The translations under genes and the position numbers were made by a program. Of a stretch of 64,000 nucleotides of DNA, positions 46,764 through 57,334 are shown piece by piece. Origin of the DNA: Begonia masoniana (Eukaryota; Streptophyta; Magnoliopsida; Cucurbitales; Begoniaceae). The DNA lies in assembly GCA_022432975.1 (NCBI GenBank), contig CM039503.1, positions 44,162,655-44,226,654 of the forward strand, in the 5' to 3' direction. Under the pieces are notes generated by a model that was given only the letters and a program-made list of their open reading frames with translations, was not told the origin of the DNA and made no database searches. The first letter of the stretch is position 1; every line of letters begins with the position of its first letter.

Positions 46764-47044
46764 TTGGAATTACCTGGGGTTTTGAGATGGAAAGTAGAAA
46801 GATTCGTGATTGGCGTCGACGAACAAAGACGGAAAGGAATCGATGGACGAAGGAAAGGGGTTGAGAGGTTTTTGAGAGGGAAATTTGAATCTTAGGGTTT
46901 CAGTTACCTTTCGAAAGATTTTATAGACAATTTGGTGAACGTCCATTGTCAAAGTCCATTGACAACGTCCATTGTTAACGCCCACGGTCAACGTCCATAG
47001 TGACCACGTCCATGCCTTCATTGACAAATTTGCTCTATTGCTCA

Positions 47045-47440
47045 ATATTCTCCAATAGAAAAAGAACCTCAGTTTTTCTTAATCTGAATGAGACCTAACC
47101 TTATTCTTATATTATTGAACGTCTTTTCATCCAAAGGCTTGGTAAAGATATCTGCTAATTGATCAGCAGAATTGACAAATTCTAATGTAATATCACCTCT
47201 TTGAACATGATCTCTGATGAAGTGATATCTAATCTCGATGTGTTTTGTTCTAGAATGTTGGATAGGATTCTTTGAAATGTTAATGGCACTGGTGTTGTCA
47301 CACCGAATGAGAATCCTATCATAGAAAAGATTATAATCTTCTAGAGTTTGCTTCATCCAAAGCATTTGAGAACAGCAACTACCAGCAGCAATATATTCAC
47401 TCTCGGCAGTTGAAAGTGCTATAGAATTCTATTTCTTAGA
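47045..47440 (-). pseudogene. Sirevirus-like RNase H, C-terminal part
   Basis: Open from 47365 to 47069. IALSTAESEYIAAGSCCSQM (just upstream of the frame start) leads into LWMKQTL, IRCDNTSAINISKNPIQHSR, TKHIEIRYHFIRDHV and ADIFTKPLDEKTF. These are the standard copia RNase H signatures ending in DIFTKPL. A stop after WYSKK at 47429 separates it from RT. Confidence 0.85.
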
Positions 47441-48870
47441 ATACCAGGACACAAGAGATTCTCCTAGGAACTGACATGTTCCACTAGTGTTTTTTCTATC
47501 AACCAGACTTCCTGCATAGTCTGAGTTTGAATATCCAATTAAATCAAATGAAGTTCCCTTCGAATACCACAAACCTAAATCAGAAGTCTCACTTAAGTAT
47601 TTGAAAATTCTCTTGACAGCACTTAGGTGAGATTCCTTAGGGGAAGCTAGAAACCTAGCACACAAGCACACACTAAATAGGATATCTGGCCTACTAGCCG
47701 TTAGATATAATAGAGAACCAATCATACCTCTATACTTCTTAGTATCCACACATATCCCATTTTCATATTTTTCTAGTTTAGTAATGGTGTTCATAGGAGT
47801 TCTAGAGGACTTAGAAGAGTTTAATCCAAACTTCTTTAAGAGCTCCTTGATGTATTTTTCCTGACAGAAGAAAATGCCATCTAGAGTTTGACTAATCTGA
47901 AATCCTAAGAAGAATTTTAACTCCCCCATCATACTCATTTCAAATTCACTTTGCATTAGGGAGAGAAATTCATCACACAAAGAGACATTGTTGAACCGAA
48001 AATAATGTCATCGACATAGATTTGAACTAAAAGAATGTCTTTGTCCTTTTGCATGGTAAATAAGGTTGAAACAGTTTTGCCCTTTTTGAACTTCATTTCC
48101 TTGAGGAAATTCTTCAACCTATCAAATCAATCTCTAGGAGCCTGTTTAAGTCCATAGAGAGCCTTTTTGAGCTTATATACGTGATCAGGTTTGTCAAAAG
48201 CTTCAAATTCTAGGGGTTGTTATACATAAACTTCTTCTAAGATATAACCATTTAAGAATGCACTCTTAACGTCCATTTGAAAGAATGTGAAGTTTTTGTA
48301 GCAAGCATAGGCTAAGAGCGTTCTAATAGATTCTAGTCTAGCTACGGGTGCAAAGGTTTCCTCAAAGTCTATTCTTTCTTCTTGATTGTAACCTTTGGCA
48401 ACTAGCCTAGCTTTGTTTCTAATAACAACACCATTTTCATCCAACTTATTCTTGAAAATCCACTTTGTTCCAATATTGGCATGATTGTCTGATTTTGGAA
48501 CAAGTTCCCAAACATTGTTCCTTTCGAATTGGTTTAACTCATCTTGCATAGCAACTATCCAATTTTCATCCAATTCAGCTTTTTCAAATTTCTTAGGCTC
48601 TATTTGGGAAATAAAAGCAACATTAGTACAGAGATTTCTAAGGGAGGCTCTAGTTTTGACTCCTAATGTTGGATCACCTAGAACTTCATCTAAGGGATGA
48701 TCTCTTACATATCTCCAATCTCTGGGAAGAGCAGCAAATTCATCTTTAACAGGGACAATGTCTAGAGAATTTGAAGAAAGTTCTCGGGAATTTTCTCCTT
48801 GGATGGTTTCTGTAGGCTTGTCTAAGGTGAGAAAATCTAGTTGTTTTTCTAAAGTATCATCCTCATCCAC
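47429..48870 (-). pseudogene. Sirevirus-like reverse transcriptase
   Basis: Two frames, 48870-48220 and 47980-47429. Motifs: [63 protein letters not shown] (then a stop), YGLKQAPRD, QIYVDDIIFGS at 48001-48030 with the catalytic YVDD intact, and MMGELKFFLGFQI. YRGMIGSLLYLTASRPDILF and the first RNase H segment SNSDYAGSLVDRKNTSG follow. Only three interruptions separate it from an open polyprotein. Confidence 0.9.
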
Positions 48871-48891
48871 ATTGATTGTGGGTTGAGGGGT

Positions 48892-49990
48892 CTAATCAAA
48901 ATTGACATGCACAGATTCTTCTACAACTAGTGTTCTTTTGTTGAACACCCTATATGCTTTACTGGAAAGGGAATAATCAAGAAAAATTCCAAGATCGGAT
49001 TTGGAATCAAATTTTCCTAATTTGTCCTTGGTGTTTAGAATGAAAAATTTACAACCAAAGGCTCTAAAGTATTTAACAGTAGGAATTTTTCCATTCCACA
49101 GCTCATAAGGAGTTTTCTCAAGAATAGGTCTTATGGAGACCCGGTTTAACACATAACAAGTTGTGGAGACAGCTTCAGCCCAGAAATACTTAGGAAGGGA
49201 ATTTTCATTGAGCATGGTCCGAGCTAGCTCTTGAAAGGACCTATTTTTCCTCTCAACAACATCATTTTGTTTAGAGGTTCTAGGGGAGGAGAAATTGTGC
49301 TCAATTCCATATTTGAGACACAAGAGTTCAAATTTTTCATTCTCGAATTCTCCACCATGATCACTACGAATAGCAACAATGGTGAGCTCCTTTTCATTTT
49401 GAACTCTCTTCCTAAAGATAGAGAAGGTATCGAAAGTTTCATCTTTTGACTTAAGGAAGAATACCCAAGTGAACCTAGAGAAGTCATCTACAATGACAAA
49501 TGCATAATGTTTGCCTCCTAGACTAGCAATATTTGAAGGACCGAAGAGGTCCATATGGAGTAGTTGGAGAGGTTTGGACATAGAAATTGCATTCTTTGAT
49601 GCAAAGGAACTTTTGATTTGCTTGCCTATTTGGCAAGCTTCACAGACTTTATCCTTCTCAACAGATATTTTTAGAAGCCCTGTAACTAAATTATCCTTAG
49701 TAATCTTAGCTAAGGTATCCATGCCTACGTGACCTAGTCTTCTATGTCAAGTCCAACTATCATTTGAAGAATTTACAGCAAAATATTTTTCATCAACATA
49801 CTCAAAATTATCCAGATCAATAATATAGACATTTTCTTTTCTATAGCCTTTAAACAGAACATTGCCATTTGAAATGTCTTTGATCACACATGCATTTGAT
49901 TTAAATGTTACATTATAACCTTTGTCACACAATTGACTGATGCTAAGCAGATTGTGTTTTAACCCTTCAACTAACAAAACATTTTCTATA
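48892..49990 (-). pseudogene. Sirevirus-like integrase with GAG-pre-integrase domain
   Basis: Upstream 49977-49747: LVEGLKHNLLSISQLCDKGY (protease to integrase linker) and, after one stop, HRRLGHVG (GHxG zinc motif region). The main frame 49722-48892 holds CEACQIGKQIKSSF, LLHMDLFGPS (first Asp), AFVIVDDFSRFTWVFFLKSK, IRSDHGGEFENEKFE (second Asp) and QNDVVERKNRSFQELARTML (catalytic Glu). The C-terminal FRAFGCKFFILN follows. The three catalytic acids are present. The frame ends in TAG at 48892 before the RT linker. Confidence 0.9.
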
Positions 49991-50589
49991 ATAGGGTTGA
50001 CAGGATTACCTATATTGCCGATGCCAACAATTTTCCTTTTTTAATTTCCACCAAAGGTGACATTCCATTTCTTCTTGTTAACAAAGGCAAACTTGGTTGA
50101 GTCTCCCTGTCATGTGCCTCGAGCATTCACTGTCGAGGTACCACTAGTTCTTTGTGGGAGAAACTTCAACCTACAAAATAGAAGATCAAGTTGTCTTCTT
50201 TGGTACCCAAATCTTTTGGATCCTAGAATTACGTCTGGTTCCCTTAGGAACCTATTGCAATTCCCTATCAGGTTTAGTTTTTCCTAGTTTCAGATGACAT
50301 TCATAGGATTTATGTTCTACTTCATTGGATGCATGACAGGTAGAAGATTTAACGAAGAAATTCTTATATACTTTCTTTTTACTAAACCTATCATATCCTA
50401 AACCAACTTATCGAATGAACTCTCTGGCTGCCTAATAGCATATTCAGGTTTTTGCTGCCATTAGTAAATTTTTAGGACAATGTTATTTAAGTTTTCATTT
50501 CTACTCTTAAGATCAACTGTCTCCTTTTCATGCAAACTTATCTCTTTAACATGTTTCTCAATTAAGTCACAATTTTCCATTTTCAACAG

Positions 50590-51645
50590 TTAATATTTTG
50601 ACTTAAGCATGCCAAATTGCTTAACTAAATCATTAAAAGCATCATTCAGATCACCATCATCATCAGCTTCACTGTCACTAGAAGAAATGCTAACCTCATT
50701 ATCGTGTGCTATGAAGCAGAGATTGGCTACTTCCTCATCTTCTGAAGAAGTATCATCCTCACTGTCATCCAAAGTGGCTTTCATGGCTCTCTTCTTGAAT
50801 TTCTTGGGATTTTTCTTTGCTTGTGGACACTCGGTCTTGATGTGTCCAGGCTTCCCACATTCGTAGTATGTAATCTCATTTTCCTTTTAAGACTTATCAA
50901 CCTTTGGAAATTTTCTTTCTTGCAACCTTTTTCTCTAGGAGGAATTTGCTGAACCTCCTTGTAATGAGGGCTATGTCCTCATCATCATCTTCCTCCTCGG
51001 ACTCTTCTTGTTTGCTCGAGGAAGCATTGAGAGCAATGCCCTTTCTTTTGGAGATCTCCTTGTCCTTGAGATCTTCCTTTTCATTTTCTCTCATGGTTAT
51101 CTCATGTGTCATGAGAGAACCAATGAGTTCTTCAAGTTTGAGCGTCTTGAGATCTCTGGCCTCTTGTATTGCTGTCACCTTCGGTTGCCAGGTTCTTGGT
51201 AGGCATCTCAAAATTTTTCTCACAAGTTCTTTGCTGGAATATATCTTGCCAAGCACTTTTAAACCATTAGTAATATTAGTGAAACGAGTAAACATAGAAC
51301 TAATTGATTCATCCTTTAACATGGTAAACAGTTCATACTCGTGTACGTTATACTTATTTTACTTTTCTTTACTTGGTTTGTTCCCTCGTGTGTAATCTCT
51401 AGCAAGTGCCGTATCTCTTGTGCACTATCACACCCTTGAACTCTATTAAACTCATCTCGGTTCAGTGCACAGTAGAGGGTGTTTATAGCTTTAGTATTTA
51501 GACTAAGATTCCTCTTATCGGACTCTGTTAATTCATAAGAGTCCTTAGGAATACTAATTCCATTCTCAGGTTTCATGGCCATGAAAGGGCCATCCTCGAT
51601 TATCTTCCAAATCTCATAGTCCATGGCTTGAACAAATATTCTCAT
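50590..51645 (-). pseudogene. Sirevirus-like gag
   Basis: Start at 51645, MRIFVQAMDYEIWKIIEDGP, is the gag N-terminal type seen in Sireviruses. The frame shifts near 51320 into SISSMFTRFTNITNGLKVLG and RKILRCLPRTWQPKVTAIQE (the UBN2 gag core). A charged stretch of E, D and K (about 51050-50950) precedes the zinc knuckle, read from 50880 in minus orientation as CGKPGHIKTEC. An acidic Ser-rich tail ends at 50590. A stop in the linker and the frameshift interrupt it. Confidence 0.8.
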
Positions 51646-51741
51646 TATTGCCTTTCAGTATACATAATCACTGCCATAAAAAAATGGTAGCCTAGAAATG
51701 GACCGACCCTCTATGTGTGTGGCGTTTGTGTTGAATGCCAT

Positions 51742-52950
51742 TGTAAATATATATATATATATATATATAAGAGGGGGTGAATTAGAAATACTTGCCCTAA
51801 TTAAATTTTATGCAAAGCAAATTATGTTTATATGATCTTCTCTCTTTGTGTGAAAATACTTAAATAAACGCAGACAAGCAGTCAAGCCAAAGTAAAAGAG
51901 AGAGAGAAATAATAACACCAGAGTTTTTAACGTGGTTTGGCCAATCCTGCCTACATCCACGCTCCAATGTTCCCTCTTGAAGATTTTTCCCTTCTCCTCA
52001 CGAGAAAACTAGATCGAACTTTCCGGGCATCGATCTACTGCCTTTTACACTTTAATTGACCTTCACGGGCGTCAATCACAACCTTACAACTTTTACAAGA
52101 TAGATGTATTGAGCATAAATGCTACACTCTCTCAAAGAGATAAATCTCAAGTTCTAGGGCAGAGAGAGAGGTATACAGACTTTTTGCTAAAAAGGCTCGT
52201 AGAAGTATGCTGTTACTGTCCAATAGATTGGCAAAAAGTTGTTCTCCTGAGCTTTGTTCTTCCTTTTATACTCTATCTGTAATCTGCCTCTCATCCAGAG
52301 AGGTCCTTGTCTTCGTACAAAAATATGACCGTTGGAGAGATTTCGTTCATAGAAAAACTAGTCGTTGTTTTCTGGAGTCGCTATCGCTCACGGTCTTTAA
52401 AGTCTGGATGATTGAGTCTTTGGACCAATGAGCTCAATGAATGCGTCTTTCATTGTCGTGGACAACTGCGTCTTTCATTAGTGTGGACAACTGCGTCTTC
52501 CATTGTTGTGGACAACAGCGTCTGTCATTAGTGTGGACAACTGTGTCTTTCATTTGCGTGGACGACAGCGTCTGTCATTAGTGTGGACGACTGCGTCTTT
52601 CATTTGCGTGGACGACAGTGTCTGTCATTAGTGGACGACTGCGTCTTTCATTTGCGTGGACGACAGCGTCTATCTTTCGCGTGGACGACTGAGTTTATCT
52701 TTCGCGTGGACGACTGAGTTTATCTTTCACGTGGACGACTGCGTCTATATCTGTTTTATTTCACATGGACAACTGACTGTGGACTAATAAACACTTAACC
52801 AAAATTGGTCAGAAAAACGTAATACCCTTTTCAAACGGCATTTTCAGATAAATACAATTTATAATATAATCCAATATCATGTTAATCATAATCATCCAGA
52901 TTAAACATAATCATAAAAAATATAGTTACTTAAACGCATTTAAGCTAACA
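51742..52950 (-). repeat. 5' LTR of the Sirevirus-like element
   Basis: 1209 bp. The high-coordinate end TAAGCTAACA matches the 3' LTR. The low-coordinate end starts TGTA but then runs into (AT)n at 51746-51770, where the partner LTR has GGATCGTGATTGTC. It contains the GTGGACGAC cluster at 52440-52790. Confidence 0.85.
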
Positions 52951-53800
52951 GATTGAACCTTTTAGATGTCTCGGAAAGCCTTTTAAGTTCTTGTTGAATC
53001 TCAAGATGCAATTTATCAATTTTCTTTTTTTTTCCCATATGAGGACGCTTCAACAAATTCATTACGTATGTGTTTTACAAAGGGTGGTGGCTCCCATGTA
53101 TTTGGTGGCCTTGAAAATTGCCGAGAGCCATGCTCCTGTTCGCAATGTCTTGGGGAAAATTCATTTTTCATTAGGTACTTCATTAACTCCCATGTACGAA
53201 TTTCCTCATTGCCATCTAATCTTCTTTTTCTCGTAAGTTTATCCGACCACAAATTAGCATATCCATTGAAACTCCAAGAGGTTAGCAAAATTTTTCTTCT
53301 CTCTGAATAATCATGGCATTTGAACAACATCTCCATCCTTTCTAACCAATCAAAAACACCATAGCAATTTGAAAAACCACTAAAAATAGGCATTGAAACA
53401 TTATAAGGTCTTACATTATCAAAGTGGCCAATTGAAGTTCTTTGCAACCTAGTCTCTCGATGCTGATTATTTTGAGCACCACTCTTTGTCATTATATCAG
53501 CTCTTTTCACTTTGGAGAACCGAAAATAGAACAAACCCACCAAAGCTCTTTGTCATTATATCAGCTCTTTTCACGTTGGAGAACCAGAAATAGAACAAAC
53601 CCAGCAAAGCTTCAAAATTTCGAAGATGAATTGTAATACGATCGATGAACAGCGCCGCCGATGAACAGTTTTGGTGATGAACAGTTCCCAAGCGATAAAC
53701 AGTACTCGAGCGATGAACAGTAACCCGAGCAATAAACAGTAACAGAACACGGAAGATTAGAGCATTAAACAGTATTGATATACTGATAAAAGATTGGAAC
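52951..53800 (-). pseudogene. MIQ copy 1: gag part and leader
   Basis: Minus-strand frame from the ATG at 53492: MTKSGAQNNQHRETRLQRTS, NVSMPIFSGFSNCYGVFDWL, KCHDYSERRKILLTSWSFNG and LWSDKLTRKRRLDGNEEIRT, a Ty3 retrotransposon gag core (compare the WWDxxxxxRRRxGExPIxTW family pattern). It continues to RNEFVEASSYGK near 53030 and stops at 53016, just inside the Sirevirus-like insertion joint. Upstream, 53630-53790 is the leader with imperfect CTGTTCATCG repeats. A 65-bp tandem duplication at 53483-53612 repeats the region around the ATG. Confidence 0.8.
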
Positions 53801-54029
53801 AGAAAACTCCCTGTATCGTTGTGTTAATCATGGCCAAAAGAGGCCATCAGAAGTAGAGTTCAGTTCCCCATTATTAGTGAGACCCAGAGAGAGCAGACTG
53901 GCCCAAGAAAGTGAGCAGAATGGCCCAGTAGATTGAGCCCACAGAACACTTCACAATTCACTATGTTAATAGTGAAATCCACGTTCAACCCTAACTGTTC
54001 AGAAGCTCAAGGACAGAACAGCGGCGTAT
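53801..54029. other. sequence between MIQ leader and solo LTR
   Basis: No gene seen. The flank CAGCGGCGTAT at 54019-54029 continues on the other side of the solo LTR as CCAGCGAACATCC at 55285, which shows both belong to one interrupted sequence. Confidence 0.5.
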
Positions 54030-55279
54030 TGTTGTGCAAAAATGACACTACACAAGTGCACGTATCGCAATTCAAGTAGTACAAAAGTATCGATCCCACG
54101 AGGACAAAATTTAATCAATCTTAAACTATTTATGGAACAATAATTTAAATTAAGAGAAATTAATATTCAAATATGAAAATAATGGAAACTAACTAGATAA
54201 TTAGAAACGGCTTCGATTTGATTTCCTTCACCAATTGATTTCTTACTACAAATATTATAGGGAATGCAATAGTTTTATGTTAAATGACTAGAATTTTTTC
54301 ATGAATCAAGGATTGGTCTATGCTCTTGCTTAATTCCTTTTTATATTATTCTTCAAACTTATGAAAAATCAATACAATTTAGAATTCCATTTAAGCATTA
54401 TTCTATATATCACATGAATTTAAGCAACCATTATGATAATACTTATAATTGATACTTGTCACATGCATCAATCATCCATGCAATTCAATACATGTCTCAA
54501 TAACTATTTCATGGCATCTAAAATAAATCCTAGTATTTATTTATGTGGCGTGCATAAAATAAATTAATCAATAAAAACATATTGAATTGTTTAACATAAA
54601 TCAATATCATTCCACAAGAAATCAATGGTTTAGTACTCTCTCATTTAGCCAAAAGAAAATTAGTTCATAAGAAATAAAGAAATTAAACAATCCATAAAAT
54701 CATAAAACAAAATAAGAAAATGAAGAAGAAGAATAAAAATCAATGGAATTCTCCATTGAAGACCGTTCCTCTCCTTTTCTTCATAAGTCAATTCTCCTTG
54801 CTGAATGTCTTTTCTCCCCCAGGTCTCTCGTTCCAGAATCCTCTCTTCTATTTCTGTTCTCCCATTTTTTATGTGGTGTATCTTCTCTCTCCTCCCTTCT
54901 GTGTGCCAAGTGTCTACTGCTTTCAAAATCTCCTCTCCAGAGAATCTCTAATTTGTTTAATTTTCCTTGATTGTAGCCTCCTCTCTCTCTTCATAATCTT
55001 CAGCTTTTGAATTTGATTTTTCCTGCTAAGAGTTATCACTTTCTCCTGTGTTTCCATCTTTTAAATCTTCCACATCATCAGTAATCTGCAAATAAAAATA
55101 ATTAGTGATAAATAACATGTATTTTTAATAATTGACAAAGATACTGATGCTGCAGTTGATGCTGTAGCATTCACTGTTAATATATATATATATATATATA
55201 TTACTTTGATTTATCACTCAAATTTAAGCAATTTATAATTAAAAGCACTTGTAGAATAAGTTTTTTTCAAGACTTAACA
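54030..55279 (+). mobile_element. solo LTR, 1.25 kb, probably Ty3/Tat lineage
   Basis: Starts TGTTGTGCAAAAATG and ends TTCAAGACTTAACA. The perfect 5-bp target duplication CGTAT is at 54025-54029 and 55280-55284. The early motif AAGTATCGATCCCACGAGGA (54086-54105) is typical of Tat/Ogre-type LTRs. No internal coding region. An (AT)n tract lies at 55180-55201. Small open frames at 54660-55010 are incidental. Confidence 0.85.
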
Positions 55280-55284
55280 CGTAT

Positions 55285-55686
55285 CCAGCGAACATCCCAA
55301 CTGAAACAGTACCCGAGGTCAGAAATCCGAGGGAGAAACACAGAGAACTCTTGCGAGCCGTGCAGTCGCAGCTCTCTGATTTTCAGAAACCCAAGAACAG
55401 AGCAGCGAAATTCAGTGCCGCATAGTTACAGTTCTTCGACGATGCAACCTAAGACGTCAAGATTAGAGAAACAGTGAGCGCGACGAAGAACTTGGCGAAG
55501 AACAGAGGACCAAGGCAGCGAAACCCACATCCAAAACCCAATAATCATGACGCTCTCAGCGCCAAACACAGATTCCTGGAGTGAAATAAAAATGTACAGT
55601 GGAAGGTGTTTCAGATCAACGTCTTTCCCACCGATGGCTATTCCACTACAACCGCTACAGAAATTCCCTATGATGAGGAATCTACC
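55285..55686. other. unassigned sequence left of Cassandra
   Basis: GC-richer than the flanks. A plus frame from 55547 reads MTLSAPNTDSWSEIKMYSGR before it is cut by the Cassandra insertion. Its continuation after the element (56514-56676) stays readable for about 20 codons. No family recognised; it may be a fragment of another element's leader. Confidence 0.3.
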
Positions 55687-56509
55687 TGTGATGATCCGAA
55701 TGTGTAAGTATGTGTACGATGGCTGCACGAACCGGAACCCAGATGACGGTGCGTCCGCGCGGGCGAACCGGAAGGTGCCGGGTCGTAAAAAGGGGGTCGT
55801 CACAATCTCACATCGCTTGGGGAAGTATGTGGAAATGAAACATATGTAAAGAGACCCTCCCAAGATAGCAAGACGCGTTTTGGAGTACAATTGACAACGG
55901 ATCCTATAAGAACTCTAAAGTTAAAAGTGTTTCGGCGAGAGTAGTACTAGATTGGGTGACTGACTGAGAAGTCTTCACCAAACAAAGCCGTGAGGGGAGG
56001 ATATTGGGCTACGGCCCAATCCCCAGAGTGGACAATATCTTGTTGGGAAAAAGGGTCGTTATAAACGGTATCAGAGCCTGTACCCAACCGAAAATGTGGC
56101 CAACGAGGACGTTGGGCCCCCGAGGGGGGGTGATTGTGATGACCCGGATGTGTAAGTATGTGTACGATGGCTGCACGAACCGGAACTCAGATGGCGATGC
56201 GTCCGCGCGGGCGAACTGGAAGGTGACGGGTCGTAAAAAGGGGGTCGTCACAATCTCACATCGCTTAGGGAAGTATGTGAAAATGAAACATATGTAAAGA
56301 GACCCTCCCAAGATAGCAAGACGCGTTTTGGAGCACAATTGACAATGGATCCCATAAAACTCAGAAGTTAAAAGTGCTTCGACGAGAGTAGTACCAGGTT
56401 GGGTGACCGACTGGGAAGTCCTCGCCAAACAAAGCCATGAGGGGAGGATATTGGGTGTGGCCCAATCCCCAGAGCGGACAATATCTTGCTGGGAAAAGGA
56501 GCCGTTACA
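55687..56509 (+). mobile_element. Cassandra TRIM retrotransposon (complete, second copy)
   Basis: LTRs lie at 55687-56064 and 56135-56509, starting TGTGATGA and ending CGTTATA or CGTTACA. The 70-bp interior has the primer-binding site CGGTATCAGAGCC (56067-56079) and a polypurine tract GCCCCCGAGGGGGGG (56116-56130). The target duplication is CTACC/TTACC with one mismatch. Each LTR has the 5S-like block in plus orientation (about 55905-55985 and 56345-56425). Some LTR differences exist, so it is not very recent. Confidence 0.95.
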
Positions 56510-56513
56510 TTAC

Positions 56514-56676
56514 CAGAGTCAAACCCGAATTCAACGGAGGGAAGAGGTGAAGGGCTGTTCGGTTGATGAGAGAGGACGTGCGACAGAGCTTTCGATGAAT
56601 AGAAACGAACCAGCAACAAGATTTGTTTTCTTCTGAATAATCATCAAAACAAAATCTCGACCAAGATCTCTTCTAT
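56514..56676. other. unassigned sequence between Cassandra and MIQ LTR
   Basis: Continuation of 55285-55686. No gene, repeat or LTR match recognised. Confidence 0.3.
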
Positions 56677-56990
56677 TGATTTGGACATCATTTATTATTA
56701 TGGTCATTTATTATTATAGTTTTTAGTATTGTGTAGTTTTCTGTTATGTGTTTAATGGTTCATTAGTGTCTTTGTCTTTTAAACTTCTAGTGTTGAATTT
56801 TCCTATTTAAACTGTATCATTATAACTTTGTGGATAAGTTGATGATTATGAATTGAATTGCAATGTGTTGCTATTTTCCAATCCCCTTTTCTTTCTAACT
56901 TTCTCTCATATTTCTTCTTGGCTATACTTTTTCTTCTCTTCTTCCCCCTCTTTGACTATATTTCTTATTTTAATTCTGCTGCCTGCATCA
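56677..56990 (+). repeat. MIQ LTR 1
   Basis: 314 bp, TGATTTGGACATC to CCTGCATCA, followed by AAT and the primer-binding site at 56994-57005. Confidence 0.85.
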
Positions 56991-56993
56991 AAT

Positions 56994-57005
56994 TGGTATC
57001 AGAGC
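56994..57005 (+). other. primer-binding site of MIQ body 1
   Basis: TGGTATCAGAGC, complementary to the 3' end of initiator methionine tRNA, the usual primer of plant Ty1/copia and Ty3 elements. Body 2 has TAGTATCAGAGC at 59037-59048. Confidence 0.85.
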
Positions 57006-57065
57006 GGGTTTTATTGTTTTCTCAAACAATAAAACCTTGGTTTAATACCCTAATTTTCCGTCACA

Positions 57066-57275
57066 TATTTCGGGTACTGTTCATTGCGGCACCGTTTGTC
57101 ACTGTTCATCGTTGCGGTACTGTTCGTCGTGCGGTATAGTTCATCGGTCACTGTTCACTGTTGCTGTCATCGGTACTGTTCATCGGTGGTGGTACTGTTC
57201 ATCGCCGATACTGTTCATTGCTCGGGTTATTGTTCGTCGACGGCGCACTGTTCATCACCGTTACTGTTCATCTCC
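57066..57275 (+). repeat. CTGTTCATCG-rich leader repeats
   Basis: About a dozen degenerate units of TACTGTTCATCG between the primer-binding site and gag. The same array occurs in body 2 (59110-59197 plus 61399-61515) and in copy 1 (53640-53790, minus). Confidence 0.85.
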
Positions 57276-57334
57276 AAAATTTTGAAGCGGGTTTGTTCTA
57301 TTTCCGATTTTCTAACGCGAAAAGGACCGATATA

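Larger units (their letters stand above)
43460..52950 (-). mobile_element. Sirevirus-like Ty1/copia retrotransposon, 9.5 kb, nearly complete
   Basis: LTRs lie at 43460-44625 (3') and 51742-52950 (5'). The perfect 5-bp target duplication GATTG is at 43455-43459 and 52951-52955. Order on the minus strand is 5' LTR, gag, protease, integrase, RT, RNase H, an additional intact ORF, a polypurine tract (44626-44640, A-rich then GGAGAG) and the 3' LTR. Gag-pol with an extra ORF before the 3' LTR and a total near 9.5 kb fit the Sirevirus (Maximus/SIRE) lineage. The palindromic LTR repeats agree. Pol has only a few stops. The expected primer-binding site next to the 5' LTR was not found, and the inner LTR end is replaced by an AT microsatellite. 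Confidence 0.9.
42301..53800 (-). mobile_element. MIQ retrotransposon copy 1 (split by Sirevirus-like insertion)
   Basis: A minus-strand Ty3-derived element in two parts, 42301-43459 and 52951-53800. Its 3' LTR is 42301-42612 (TGATGTGGACATC.. to CTGCCTGCATCA in minus orientation), homologous to the LTRs at 56677-56990, 58719-59033 and 62915-63209. The 5' LTR and primer-binding site are missing; the leader with CTGTTCATCG repeats runs out near 53800. The body encodes gag, a myosin neck and a chromodomain. Removing the insertion and one copy of its GATTG duplication restores continuity with the uninterrupted copy at 57851-57895. Confidence 0.85.

Noticed and set aside
54660..55010. Small frames on both strands with secretory-like Leu/Phe-rich residues
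   Set aside because: They lie inside a solo LTR with exact target duplication and have no conserved features.
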